A program made the position numbers and the translations under genes. 64,000 nt of DNA from Flavobacterium noncentrifugens (lineage in GTDB: Bacteria; Bacteroidota; Bacteroidia; Flavobacteriales; Flavobacteriaceae), in assembly GCF_900100375.1 (NCBI RefSeq), contig NZ_FNEZ01000007.1, forward strand, positions 124,001-188,000, read 5' to 3'. Below the pieces are notes generated by a model. The model worked only from the letters and a program-made list of their open reading frames with translations, was not told the origin of the DNA and did no database searches. How positions within the stretch are numbered: position 1 is the stretch's first letter; each line of letters opens with the position of its first letter. Of the stretch, positions 41,943 to 50,806 are shown in pieces.

Positions 41943-43337
41943 ATGAAAAATATTTCGAGTTTATTTTTAGTGTCATTAATGAGTGGTGCAACAACACTCG
42001 GAGCTTACAAATTATTTATTGAGAATGACGGGATTTTATCCAAAAAAAATGTGGTGACTGTTGCGCCTGCAAATTATACCAAAAATATCGGACTTGGTGT
42101 CGAAACCGTCGACTTCACCGATGCCGCCGACAGAACCGTTCACTCGGTTGTTCACGTAAAAAATGTTTCTTACAGAACGGTTTCAAATCCGATGCTGGAA
42201 TATTTTTACGGTTACAAAGGCGGCCAGCAACAAGAACAGGTTGGAACCGGATCTGGCGTAATCATCTCAGAAGACGGTTACATCGTTACCAACAACCACG
42301 TTGTGAAAGATGCAAACGACATCGAAATTACACTCAACAACAAGAAAATCTACAAAGCCAAACTCATCGGAACCGATTCAAAAATGGACATTGCGCTGTT
42401 AAAAATCGATGCAGATGAAAAATTGCCTTATACTGTTTTTGCCGATTCGGATAACGTAAAAGTGGGCGAATGGGTGCTTGCAGTCGGAAATCCATACAAT
42501 TTGACTTCGACTGTAACTGCCGGAATCGTATCTGCAAAAGCAAGAAATTTAGACACAAACGGAATCCAGTCTTTCATCCAGACTGACGCTGCAGTAAATC
42601 CCGGAAATTCAGGTGGCGCATTGGTCAACACCAAAGGTGAGCTCGTCGGGATCAACACAATGATCTCATCTATGACCGGCTCTTACGTCGGATATTCTTT
42701 CGCAGTTCCGTCGAATATCGCACGAAAAATCATTGAAGATATTATGGAATATGGAAATGTGCAACGTGGAATTTTAGGCGTTGAAGGCGGCGAATTGAAT
42801 ACGAAAGCTTCCAAAGAACTCGGAATTTCAGAAACTTCAGGATTTTATGTAAACCGTGTGACGAAAAATTCAGGCGCTGAAAAATCAGGATTGGCCAAAG
42901 GCGATGTGATTGTAAAATTAGACAATGCGCCAATTTCAACTTATTCAGAACTGGCGACTTACATCAACACCAAACGCCCGAAAGACAAAGTTCAGGTGAC
43001 GTACATTAGAAATGGAAAAACATACGCCGTTCCTGTAGAATTGACCAAAAATGAATTTGTAAGCACGGAATTCAAAGGCATCGAACTTGAAAATATCGAT
43101 GCTTCGGATAAGAAAAGATTCGGAATCAGTTCAGGTGTAAAAATTCGTGAGATTACCAATGAAAACCTGAAACCATATTATGACGAACTCAAAGGCAACA
43201 TTATTTTAAGTGTGGACAATGTCAAAGCTACCGACGTGGAAACCGTTTCCAAAATCATGAGTAACAAAGATGAAAATCAAAGTGTGAGCATTGAAATGAT
43301 CAATAAAGCTGGGCAACGAATTAGGATTATCATATAA
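41943..43337 (+). CDS. HtrA/DegP-like serine protease with PDZ domains
   Basis: Envelope quality-control protease, 464 residues. Signal/anchor at residues 5-20, trypsin-like domain with triad His119 (VTNNHVVKD), Asp149 (SKMDIALLKI) and Ser223 (PGNSGGALV), then a PDZ domain (about 275-365, RGILGVEGGELN onward) and a more divergent second PDZ-like region (385-464). Degrades or refolds misfolded periplasmic proteins. Own terminator at 43357; no sigma-E-type site recognised. Confidence 0.93.
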   Translation: MKNISSLFLVSLMSGATTLGAYKLFIENDGILSKKNVVTVAPANYTKNIGLGVETVDFTDAADRTVHSVVHVKNVSYRTVSNPMLEYFYGYKGGQQQEQVGTGSGVIISEDGYIVTNNHVVKDANDIEITLNNKKIYKAKLIGTDSKMDIALLKIDADEKLPYTVFADSDNVKVGEWVLAVGNPYNLTSTVTAGIVSAKARNLDTNGIQSFIQTDAAVNPGNSGGALVNTKGELVGINTMISSMTGSYVGYSFAVPSNIARKIIEDIMEYGNVQRGILGVEGGELNTKASKELGISETSGFYVNRVTKNSGAEKSGLAKGDVIVKLDNAPISTYSELATYINTKRPKDKVQVTYIRNGKTYAVPVELTKNEFVSTEFKGIELENIDASDKKRFGISSGVKIREITNENLKPYYDELKGNIILSVDNVKATDVETVSKIMSNKDENQSVSIEMINKAGQRIRIII

Positions 43338-43356
43338 TATCCGCCATAATTTCTTT

Positions 43357-43387
43357 AAAGCCATCTCAATTGGGATGGCTTTTTTAT
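43357..43387 (+). terminator. Terminator of the HtrA-like gene
   Basis: Perfect 9-bp stem AAAGCCATC (43357-43365) / GATGGCTTT (43374-43382), then T run. Confidence 0.82.
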
Positions 43388-43420
43388 TTTATAACATTAA
43401 CAAAACACAATTTTTAAACG

Positions 43421-43485
43421 AACCATGAAGGCATTAAATTCATTAAGCATCTGTAAATCTAAATAAACTTAATGCCTTAATGGTT
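43421..43485. repeat. Inverted heptamer-like tract between htrA and gap
   Basis: AACCATGAAGGCATTAA (43421-43437) and TTAATGCCTTAATGGTT (43469-43485) are inverted repeats, 16 of 17 pairing, separated by 31 bp. Both arms are built of 7-bp steps (CTTAATG / CCTTAAT / GG). Confidence 0.6.
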
Positions 43486-43519
43486 CAAAAATATGTTGAA
43501 TTAAATAGTTTGCAAAAAA

Positions 43520-43562
43520 TTACGAAATCGTTTTCGTAAAACAATTGTTATGGTTACTTTTG
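43520..43562 (+). promoter_or_regulatory. GAPDH promoter with palindromic operator candidate
   Basis: The -7 element TACTTTTG (43555-43562) lies 46 nt before the ATG. The palindrome TTACGAAA-TCGT-TTTCGTAA (43520-43539) covers the place of the -33 element (TTTCG at 43532). A dimeric regulator bound here would compete with or contact RNA polymerase. Confidence 0.5.
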
Positions 43563-43608
43563 CTGCGAATTACAAAAACAACACACTAACTTTTTTATCA
43601 TTTACCCA

Positions 43609-45057
43609 ATGAGCAACACCGTTTTATACGAAAAAGAAGTTTCTTTCCAAACTGACAGAAGGCGCGCCGGCGTTGAGTTTATCAAAATCATCAGCGATTT
43701 ATGGTATGATAAATCGATTGAAATGGTTTTGTTCAGGAACCAGTTGATCAACCTGAATGTCAGCGACATCATCAATTTGCATGAATATGCTGGCGAATTT
43801 GTAGGCAAGCCGATTTCGATATTTGATTCTGTTGAAATTGCACGTGCGATCTTGTCTTTAGACCTGCCACCGGCGAAACTTGACATTGGAAAACTGACGT
43901 ATGAATTCCACATGGAAGACAACAAATACGACGACGCAAAAGGTTTTGTCATCGACAAATTGAAGAATGCAAAAGACTTCAAAAACAACAAACCCAAAGA
44001 TGTCATACTTTACGGATTTGGCAGAATCGGTCGTTTGCTTGCGCGCGAATTGATGTCGAAAACCGGAAAAGGAACGCAATTGCGGATGCGCGCGATTGTC
44101 ACCAGAGATAAAAACGATGCGGTTTCACTCGAAAAAAGAGCGTCATTATTAAGGTACGATTCCATTCATGGCGATTTTCAGGGTTCAGTTGTGGCCGATG
44201 TCGAGAACCAGGCGCTGATTATTAACGGAACAACGGTTCATGTGATTACGGCAAATGGCCCGGAAGAAATTGACTATACAAAATACGGCATTGACGATGC
44301 TTTAGTCATTGACAACACCGGCGCTTTCACAACCAAAGAAGCGCTTGAAAGGCATTTGGTTTCCAAAGGTGTTGATAAAGTTTTATTGACCGCGCCCGGA
44401 AAGGGCATTCCAAATATCGTTCACGGCGTAAACCAGAAAGATTACAACCCGGATGAGATCAACATTTTCTCGGCGGCTTCCTGTACGACAAACGCGATCA
44501 CGCCCATTTTGAAAGCGGTAGAAGATACTTTAGGCGTTGTAAAAGGCCACTTAGAAACGATCCATGCGTATACAAACGACCAGAACCTGGTAGACAATAT
44601 GCATAAAAAATACCGTCGTGGCCGTGCTGCAGCGTTAAATATGGTTATTACCGAAACCGGCGCAGGAAGTGCCGTCGCAAAAGCATTGCCAACATTGGCC
44701 GGAAAACTGACTTCAAATGCGATTCGCGTTCCGGTTCCGAATGGTTCCTTGGTGGTTTTAAATCTAGAAGTGGCTAAAGAAACTTCGGTTGCCGAAGTGA
44801 ATGCGATCATGAAACAGTATGCTTTGGAAGGCGAATTGGTCGAGCAAATCAAATATTCCCTGAACAACGAACTTGTTTCTTCTGATATTGTAGGAACTTC
44901 CGCACCATCGATTTATGACAGCAATGCAACAATTGTATCGGCTGACGGCAAGAATATTGTACTCTATGTTTGGTATGACAATGAGTATGGATACAGCCAT
45001 CAGGTGATTCGGCTTGCAAAATACATTGCAAAAGTAAGACGCTACACTTATTATTAA
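43609..45057 (+). CDS. gap: Glyceraldehyde-3-phosphate dehydrogenase, long form
   Basis: Interconverts glyceraldehyde 3-phosphate and 1,3-bisphosphoglycerate. 482 residues, about 145 longer than classical GAPDH because of an N-terminal extension (1-130, alpha-helical, no known domain). The GAPDH part has YGFGRIGRLL (135-144), catalytic Cys292 in SAASCTTNAITP, and WYDNEYGYS near the end. The residue after the second strand, usually an Asp that selects NAD, is within AIVTRDK, so NADP use is possible. Own promoter and terminator. Confidence 0.92.
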   Translation: MSNTVLYEKEVSFQTDRRRAGVEFIKIISDLWYDKSIEMVLFRNQLINLNVSDIINLHEYAGEFVGKPISIFDSVEIARAILSLDLPPAKLDIGKLTYEFHMEDNKYDDAKGFVIDKLKNAKDFKNNKPKDVILYGFGRIGRLLARELMSKTGKGTQLRMRAIVTRDKNDAVSLEKRASLLRYDSIHGDFQGSVVADVENQALIINGTTVHVITANGPEEIDYTKYGIDDALVIDNTGAFTTKEALERHLVSKGVDKVLLTAPGKGIPNIVHGVNQKDYNPDEINIFSAASCTTNAITPILKAVEDTLGVVKGHLETIHAYTNDQNLVDNMHKKYRRGRAAALNMVITETGAGSAVAKALPTLAGKLTSNAIRVPVPNGSLVVLNLEVAKETSVAEVNAIMKQYALEGELVEQIKYSLNNELVSSDIVGTSAPSIYDSNATIVSADGKNIVLYVWYDNEYGYSHQVIRLAKYIAKVRRYTYY

Positions 45058-45077
45058 TAGCGAAAAATTTTAACAAA

Positions 45078-45112
45078 AAACCGTTCTGATTGTTATTAGA
45101 GCGGTTTTTTTT
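45078..45112 (+). terminator. Terminator of the GAPDH gene
   Basis: 10-bp stem AAACCGTTCT (45078-45087) / AGAGCGGTTT (45098-45107), one T-G wobble, followed by T run. Confidence 0.85.
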
Positions 45113-45141
45113 ATAACTTTAAGTAGCTAAATGACAAGACG

Positions 45142-45603
45142 ATGAAAGAACCACAGCGTATTTTAGAACTATTTGAGGATTTATACAATGGCGAGCCATG
45201 GCTTGACATTACGCTTTTCGGAACGTTGCAAAACATTACTGCTGAAGCGGCAGCTGAAAAAAAATATCCCAACCGGAATTCAATCTGGGAAATTACGAAC
45301 CACCTGATTTTGTGGCGCCTTAGCGTACTCGACCGTGTAAAAGGCCATGTGATTGAAAGTCCTGAAACGAATTATTTTTATCCGATTGAAGACACTTCGC
45401 CTAAAGCCTGGGCAAAAACAATCGACAACCTCGAATATTCAGAAAAAGAATGGATGGAATTCTTAAATGGGCTTCCGCCGAAAAAACTCGATGACGTGTA
45501 CATTAACAACGGACTGACGAATTATGAACACATTCACGGCATCATTCAGCATGACGCATATCATTTGGGACAGATCGTACTTTTGAGCAAACATTCTTAC
45601 TGA
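45142..45603 (+). CDS. DinB family protein
   Basis: 153-residue four-helix DinB/YfiT-like protein, a group of metal-dependent enzymes mostly of unknown substrate (some are thiol transferases). Metal ligands fit His in EITNHLILWR (about residue 52) and the HxxxH pair in IQHDAYHLGQI near the C-terminus. TAACTTTA (45114-45121) is a near-match to a -7 element. Ends at a strong terminator. Confidence 0.86.
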   Translation: MKEPQRILELFEDLYNGEPWLDITLFGTLQNITAEAAAEKKYPNRNSIWEITNHLILWRLSVLDRVKGHVIESPETNYFYPIEDTSPKAWAKTIDNLEYSEKEWMEFLNGLPPKKLDDVYINNGLTNYEHIHGIIQHDAYHLGQIVLLSKHSY

Positions 45604-45610
45604 ACGAAAA

Positions 45611-45653
45611 AATCCGTTTTCATCAATGCTTTTGATGGAAACGGACTTTTTTT
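45611..45653 (+). terminator. Terminator of the DinB gene
   Basis: 14-bp stem TCCGTTTTCATCAA (45613-45626) / TTGATGGAAACGGA with one wobble, and a T run at 45646-45653. Confidence 0.88.
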
Positions 45654-45788
45654 AGCCCTGATGGGAGCGGCATCCTTTTGTATTTGATATTAAGAGAGAA
45701 CAGCTGGTGGCTGTAAGGTATTTTGTTTTGACAAAACATCTTGGTAACAAACAAAAGATACAGCGGACAGCAGGAAAAAGCTCCTAAA
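45654..45788 (+). repeat. Palindromic intergenic element, copy 5, with long loop
   Basis: Left flank CCCTGATGGGAGCGGCATCC, then TTTTGT, a roughly 70-nt interior, ACAAAAGATACAGCGGACAG and AGGAAAAAGCTCCT. It has the same outer arms as copy 4 but the interior is several times longer and contains its own small hairpin (GTTTTGACAAAAC). It fills the gap between the convergent DinB and permease genes. Confidence 0.75.
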
Positions 45789-45792
45789 AAAA

Positions 45793-47205
45793 CTACGCTT
45801 CTTTAGGCTTTGTCAGATAATATACCGGAATTCCGATCAGCATGATTAAAACGCCCCAGCCGCAGGTGCTGGTTTTGGTCACCAATAAGGCAATTGAAAT
45901 GGCGCTTGCTACGATGATGTATAAAAACGGCAGCACCGGATAACCGAAAGCTTTGTATGGGCGCTCGGCATCTGGCATTTTTTTGCGCAGGATGAAAATT
46001 CCGTAGATCGTGAGAATGTAAAAGATGAGTACGATGATGATGACAAAATCGAGTAAATCACCGTATTTTCCTGTCAGGCACAAGGCCGAAGCCCAGAGGC
46101 ATTGCGCCCAAAGTGCCCAGGCCGGCACACTGTATTCGTTTAATTGAGCCGCTTTTTTGAAGAAAAGCCCGTCGTTTGCCATAGTATAATAAACGCGCGC
46201 ACCGGCCATGATGAGTCCGTTGTTGCAGGCAAATGTCGAAATCATGATCATGATCGCGATGATTAGCGTGCCGATATTCCCGAAAATATATTCGGCGGCC
46301 ACAACTGCGACTCGATCGGATTTTGCTGTGGCGATTTCCTGAAGTGGCACTACTGCGAGGTACATTAAATTGGCCAAAACATAAATGACACTTACGATGA
46401 AAGTTCCGAGGAAAAGGCTCAGGCCGACATTTCTTTTCGGGTTTTTGATTTCGCCTGCGATGAAAGTCACACCATTCCAGGCATCGCTTGAAAATAAGGA
46501 ACCCACCATAGCTGCGGAAATCCCAGTAATCAAAGCCGTTCCTGAAATGGGAAGCCACGAACTGCTCTCAGCGTGATACGATTGCGTCGTCCAGGCATTC
46601 GCCCAGTTGGCATTCCAGACTTCGCTGCTTGCGGCTAATGTTAATCCAAAAATAATGAGCCCGAGCAACGATAAAATTTTGATGATCGTTAAGATTGTTT
46701 GAAGGATCTTACTGTTTTTTACGCCGCGGCTGTTGACATATGTCAGAAAAATAATCGTGATGATCGAAACGATCTGCGCTGCATTGAGTTTGAAAGAACC
46801 AATTTGGTACAATATGTTTTCATCGCTGACAGGTTCGTACAAATAGGCCGCAAATTTTGCAAAGGCCACACCCACTGCAGCAATCGTTCCGGTCTGGATG
46901 ACAGTGAAAAAACTCCAGCCATACAGAAATGCGGTGAGTTTGCCGTAGGCTTCTTTTAAATAGACGTATTGTCCGCCTGCTTTTGGGAACATCGCACTGA
47001 GTTCCCCATAACTTACCGCGGCAATGACTGTAATTAATCCCGTTAAAACCCAGATTAAGATGAGCCAGCCTGCGGAACCAATCTGGCGCACCATATCGGA
47101 ACTCACGATAAATATCCCGGATCCGATCATGGAGCCAACGACGAGCATCGTTCCGTCTAACAATCCGAGTTCTCTTTTAAAATGTTCTTGTTCGTTGTGT
47201 TCCAT
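45793..47205 (-). CDS. APC family amino acid permease
   Basis: 470-residue inner-membrane transporter with about 12 hydrophobic helices. The N-terminus carries the APC signature GSMIGSGIFIVSSDMV, and SAMFPKAGGQYVYLKEAYG marks helix 2-3. Closest by eye to the LAT-like/ basic amino-acid branch; substrate not determined. Single-gene transcript, convergent with DinB. Confidence 0.88.
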   Translation of the reverse strand: MEHNEQEHFKRELGLLDGTMLVVGSMIGSGIFIVSSDMVRQIGSAGWLILIWVLTGLITVIAAVSYGELSAMFPKAGGQYVYLKEAYGKLTAFLYGWSFFTVIQTGTIAAVGVAFAKFAAYLYEPVSDENILYQIGSFKLNAAQIVSIITIIFLTYVNSRGVKNSKILQTILTIIKILSLLGLIIFGLTLAASSEVWNANWANAWTTQSYHAESSSWLPISGTALITGISAAMVGSLFSSDAWNGVTFIAGEIKNPKRNVGLSLFLGTFIVSVIYVLANLMYLAVVPLQEIATAKSDRVAVVAAEYIFGNIGTLIIAIMIMISTFACNNGLIMAGARVYYTMANDGLFFKKAAQLNEYSVPAWALWAQCLWASALCLTGKYGDLLDFVIIIVLIFYILTIYGIFILRKKMPDAERPYKAFGYPVLPFLYIIVASAISIALLVTKTSTCGWGVLIMLIGIPVYYLTKPKEA

Positions 47206-47351
47206 GGATTTGGTTGGCTGGTTTAAGTTGCCTGCTAAAGATATAAAAAAGTGTGACTGTTTGTGCTTAAAAAAATCAATTGGTAAAATCCTGAGATATC
47301 GTTAAAATCGCAAAAAATATTTTCATTATCTGCAGAAATCAAATCTATTAT

Positions 47352-47370
47352 TAAGATATCCCTAAGATAT
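47352..47370 (+). repeat. TAAGATAT direct repeats in the APC/hydrolase gap
   Basis: TAAGATAT at 47352-47359 and again at 47363-47370, one helical turn (11 bp) apart, about 90 bp upstream of the hydrolase ATG in the 255-bp divergent gap. Nothing else in that gap is recognisable apart from a TACTTTTA -7-like sequence at 47403-47410. Confidence 0.35.
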
Positions 47371-47460
47371 TGCACTTGTGTTAAATCGTCATATTTTTTT
47401 AATACTTTTAGACTGATTTTCAATGAAATACATCCTATAAAAAACTTAAGACCAATACAA

Positions 47461-48252
47461 ATGAATTTGCAGAAAAACAAAAATATCGTCTTTATAACAG
47501 GTGCATTTGTAAGCAATAGCTGTTGGGATCAATGGAAAATCTATTTTGAAGATCGCGGTTACAATACTGTTGCACCGCCCTGGCCTTTCAAAAACGACAC
47601 GGCTAAGGCATTGAGAAACCGGCAGCCAAACGACACAGATCTTGCAGCCTTAACACTCGACGAACTTGTAAACCATTACGCCGATATCGTAAAAAAATAT
47701 CCCGAAAAGCCAATCGTTATCGGGCATTCTTTAGGCGGATTGATTACGCAGCTCATCGTGAATCGCGATTTGGCAGGAGCGGGCGTGGCCATTCATCCGG
47801 TCCCGACACTGGGCGTTTTTCCCTATGAATTTTCATTTTTAAGGGCTGGATGGAAATCGCTGGGATTGTTCACGTCTTTAAAAAAAACATATCTGATGTC
47901 TTTTAAAGACTGGCAATATGCATTTGTAAACGGCATGCCATTGGAACAGCAAAAAGCGGCTTATGAAAAATTTATAATCCCAGAGTCTAAAACAGTAGCA
48001 CGGGGCGGACTTACGGCTGCTGCAAAGGTCGATTACGAAAAGCCCCACGCGCCTTTATTGATTACTTCGGGCAGCGATGATAATATTATCCCGGCACATC
48101 TCAACATCCGGAATTACAACCGATATGTAAAAAATGGATCGGTGTTGGATTATAAGGAATTTGCGGGCAGGAATCATTTTGTATTAGGCCAGTCTACATG
48201 GAAAGTGGATGCCGATTTTATTATTGACTGGATTGAAAAACATAAGTTGTGA
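47461..48252 (+). CDS. Alpha/beta hydrolase
   Basis: 263-residue alpha/beta hydrolase with the nucleophile elbow GHSLGG (Ser90), Asp near SGSDDNIIP (about residue 205) and catalytic His in GRNHFVLGQ (about 240). No signal peptide, so cytoplasmic. Substrate unknown; similar proteins are esterases or lipases. Preceded by tandem TAAGATAT repeats and followed by a histidine kinase on the same strand. Confidence 0.88.
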   Translation: MNLQKNKNIVFITGAFVSNSCWDQWKIYFEDRGYNTVAPPWPFKNDTAKALRNRQPNDTDLAALTLDELVNHYADIVKKYPEKPIVIGHSLGGLITQLIVNRDLAGAGVAIHPVPTLGVFPYEFSFLRAGWKSLGLFTSLKKTYLMSFKDWQYAFVNGMPLEQQKAAYEKFIIPESKTVARGGLTAAAKVDYEKPHAPLLITSGSDDNIIPAHLNIRNYNRYVKNGSVLDYKEFAGRNHFVLGQSTWKVDADFIIDWIEKHKL

Positions 48253-48358
48253 CAATCAGCCATAAAACACGAAATCCCGGAAGTTTTTTATTTTATGTGA
48301 TCTAAGCCATACGCTCGAATAAAATTTGTAAATTTAGGCGACAAACTTAGACCTTAAT

Positions 48359-49672
48359 ATGTTACCCGATACTGAACATACTTTCCAGAAAGACATTGAC
48401 GATATTAGTAAAATAAATATTATACCGGGGCTGCTCGAAGTAATATGCCAGTCAACGGGGATGGGTTTTGCTGCCGTAGCGCGTGTTACCGAAGACCGAT
48501 GGATTACTTGCAGCGTAAAAGACGATATCAATTTTGGGCTTAAACCGGGTGATGAACTCGAAATCAAAACTACGATCTGCAATGAAATCAGGCATGACAA
48601 CAAACCCGTTGTGATTGACCATGTTGCAAAAGACCCGATTTTTCATGACCATCATACCCCGGCGATGTACGGATTTCAGAGTTACATTTCGGTTCCGATC
48701 ACTCGAAAAGACGGTACTTTTTTTGGAACGCTTTGCGCTATTGATCCACATCCTCATACCTTAAATACACCGGCAACAACAGGAATGTTTAATTTATTTG
48801 CCGAACTCATTGCATTTCACCTAAATGCAGTTGATGAAATCGATTCCGGAAAAATGCAGTTGCAGCATCAGAAAAATTTCAATGTTGAATTGGAGAAAAA
48901 AGTCAAAGAACGCACCGTCCAGCTTGAAGACACCAATGTTTCTTTGGAGAAAATGAATAAAGAGCTGCAGTCGTTTGCTTACATTTCGAGCCATGACTTA
49001 CAGGAACCGCTTCGAAAAATACAGACTTTTGCCTCACTGATCGCAGAAAAAGAAATTGACAGCCTGACGCCAATCGGCAAAGATTATTTTAATCGGATGC
49101 GCAATGCCGCTGAGCGCATGCAAACACTCATCAATGACCTACTCGCCTACTCGCGTGCCGATAACGACATTCGGAAATTTGAAATCACCGATCTTAGAGC
49201 GATAATTGAAAGTGTAAAAGATGATCTTACAGAAGAATTGCACTCTAAAAACGGTATAGTCGCAATTGGTGAAATGTGTGATGTAAACATCATTCCTTTT
49301 CAATTCCGCCAACTGATATACAATCTGATCAGTAATGCGATTAAATTTACAAAAGCCGGGCAAGCACCTTTGATTGAAGTAAGCAGCCAGATAGCTGAAG
49401 GAAAATTCCTAAAAAACAAGAACCTGCTGCCCAACAGCTATTACTGCCACATTACGATCACCGATAACGGAATCGGTTTTCCACAGGAATACAACGAAAA
49501 AATCTTCGAGCTTTTTCAGCGGCTGCATTCCAGGACCATTTATGACGGAACCGGCATCGGATTGGCAATTGTAAAGAAAATCGTCGACAACCATAACGGC
49601 TATATTGCTGCTAAAGGCGAATTGGATAAAGGCGCTACATTCGATATTTTTTTTCCCGCAACCAGAATATAA
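48359..49672 (+). CDS. GAF domain sensor histidine kinase
   Basis: 437-residue soluble two-component kinase: GAF domain (about 20-155, with FGTLCAIDPHPHTLN), coiled linker (165-205), HisKA box ISSHDLQEPLRK (phospho-acceptor His212) and HATPase with N box NLISNAIKFTKAG, G1 DNGIGFPQ and G2 GTGIGLAIVKKI. No membrane helix, so it senses an internal signal or binds a chromophore/small molecule. No response regulator is adjacent; it is an orphan kinase in this window. Confidence 0.92.
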   Translation: MLPDTEHTFQKDIDDISKINIIPGLLEVICQSTGMGFAAVARVTEDRWITCSVKDDINFGLKPGDELEIKTTICNEIRHDNKPVVIDHVAKDPIFHDHHTPAMYGFQSYISVPITRKDGTFFGTLCAIDPHPHTLNTPATTGMFNLFAELIAFHLNAVDEIDSGKMQLQHQKNFNVELEKKVKERTVQLEDTNVSLEKMNKELQSFAYISSHDLQEPLRKIQTFASLIAEKEIDSLTPIGKDYFNRMRNAAERMQTLINDLLAYSRADNDIRKFEITDLRAIIESVKDDLTEELHSKNGIVAIGEMCDVNIIPFQFRQLIYNLISNAIKFTKAGQAPLIEVSSQIAEGKFLKNKNLLPNSYYCHITITDNGIGFPQEYNEKIFELFQRLHSRTIYDGTGIGLAIVKKIVDNHNGYIAAKGELDKGATFDIFFPATRI

Positions 49673-49741
49673 TTGGTTTACCTGTCGCAATCTGCCTTTA
49701 ATTTGTCTTACTTCCCAATTAGAGTTGAAATATTACTGTCG

Positions 49742-49749
49742 TAAATTTG
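49742..49749 (+). promoter_or_regulatory. -7 promoter element, SRPBCC gene
   Basis: TAAATTTG matches TAnnTTTG, 33 nt before the ATG at 49783. Confidence 0.45.
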
Positions 49750-49782
49750 ATTTTAAATCCTCAAAACTTAAGTCACGTCTTT

Positions 49783-50202
49783 ATGGAAACTTCAAAAACA
49801 ATAACAGTAAAAACAACGGTAAACGCGCCCGTAGAAAAAGTATGGAAATTCTGGTCGCAGCCTGAACACATTAAAAACTGGAACCATGCTTCGCCTGACT
49901 GGCATACGCCGATAGCGGAAAACGACTTCAGAGCAGGCGGAAAATTCCTTTCAAGAATGGAAGCCAAAGACGGCAGTTTCGGATTTGATTTTGAAGGTGT
50001 TTATGATACCGTAACTACGCATCAATACATTCATTACACCATGGCCGATGGCAGAACCGTAAGCATTGCATTTGATGGAGATGAAAATGAAACCAAAATC
50101 ACTGAAACATTCGATCCTGAAAATCAAAATCCCGTAGAAATGCAACAAACCGGCTGGCAAATGATCATAGATAATTTCAAGAAATACACTGAAGCAAGTT
50201 AA
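49783..50202 (+). CDS. SRPBCC family protein (AHSA1-like)
   Basis: 139-residue helix-grip protein of the AHSA1 type: VNAPVEKVWKFWSQPEHIKNW at the N-terminus, GGKFLSRMEAKDGSFGFDFEG and the C-terminal GWQMIIDNFKKY helix. Binds hydrophobic ligands or modifies Hsp90-like ATPases; specific role unknown. Start at 49783 preserves the standard METSKTITV beginning; upstream residues overlap the promoter. Confidence 0.87.
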   Translation: METSKTITVKTTVNAPVEKVWKFWSQPEHIKNWNHASPDWHTPIAENDFRAGGKFLSRMEAKDGSFGFDFEGVYDTVTTHQYIHYTMADGRTVSIAFDGDENETKITETFDPENQNPVEMQQTGWQMIIDNFKKYTEAS

Positions 50203-50278
50203 TGCTTAACTCCCGGTTTTGTTCGGAAGTTTTTGTTTCCCGCGGTTTTTTGTATATTTATCCGACAAGAAAAAAAGA

Positions 50279-50743
50279 ATGAGATTACGAATTGCCTTAG
50301 CGTCGGATTTGCCTGATCTGCAGAAAATTTATGTCGGAACCATAGAAGAAATCTGCATTCAAGATTACAATCAGCAGCAGATTGACGTTTGGAAATCTAC
50401 TGTTGAAAATACCTTAAGATGGACCGCAATGATGAACGACCAACTTGTCATCGTTGCCGAAAAGAACAATAAAATTGTTGGTTTCGGAACATTACGTGAC
50501 GGCAATTACATTGACTTTTTCTACATTCATAAAAACTTCCAGCGTCAGGGAATCGCACAAAATATCTTATCCCAATTGGAAACCCACGCGAGAAAATCCG
50601 GGAATTTCAATATTACTTCCGATATCAGCATCACGGCGCGCCCTTTTTTTGAAAAGAACGGTTTCACAATTCTGAAGGAACAGAAAAACCTGCGAAAAGG
50701 CATTGAGCTCATCAATTATAAAATGGAAAAAATCCTTCAATAG
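50279..50743 (+). CDS. GNAT family N-acetyltransferase
   Basis: 154-residue acetyltransferase with the acetyl-CoA loop FQRQGIAQNILSQLE (about residues 89-103), preceded by FFYIHK, and C-terminal ARPFFEKNGFTIL. Substrate unknown. ATG at 50279 gives MRLRIALASDLPDL, a normal GNAT start; the upstream in-frame ATG lies in the leader. Confidence 0.88.
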   Translation: MRLRIALASDLPDLQKIYVGTIEEICIQDYNQQQIDVWKSTVENTLRWTAMMNDQLVIVAEKNNKIVGFGTLRDGNYIDFFYIHKNFQRQGIAQNILSQLETHARKSGNFNITSDISITARPFFEKNGFTILKEQKNLRKGIELINYKMEKILQ

Positions 50744-50756
50744 TCATAAAAACAAA

Positions 50757-50787
50757 AAACTCCCGAATCGCTTCGGGAGTTTTTTTA
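50757..50787. terminator. Bidirectional terminator between GNAT and aconitase
   Basis: Perfect 9-bp stem ACTCCCGAA (50759-50767) / TTCGGGAGT (50772-50780), with A and T runs on the two sides. Confidence 0.88.
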
Positions 50788-50806
50788 AAATTAACCTAAC
50801 TAAATC

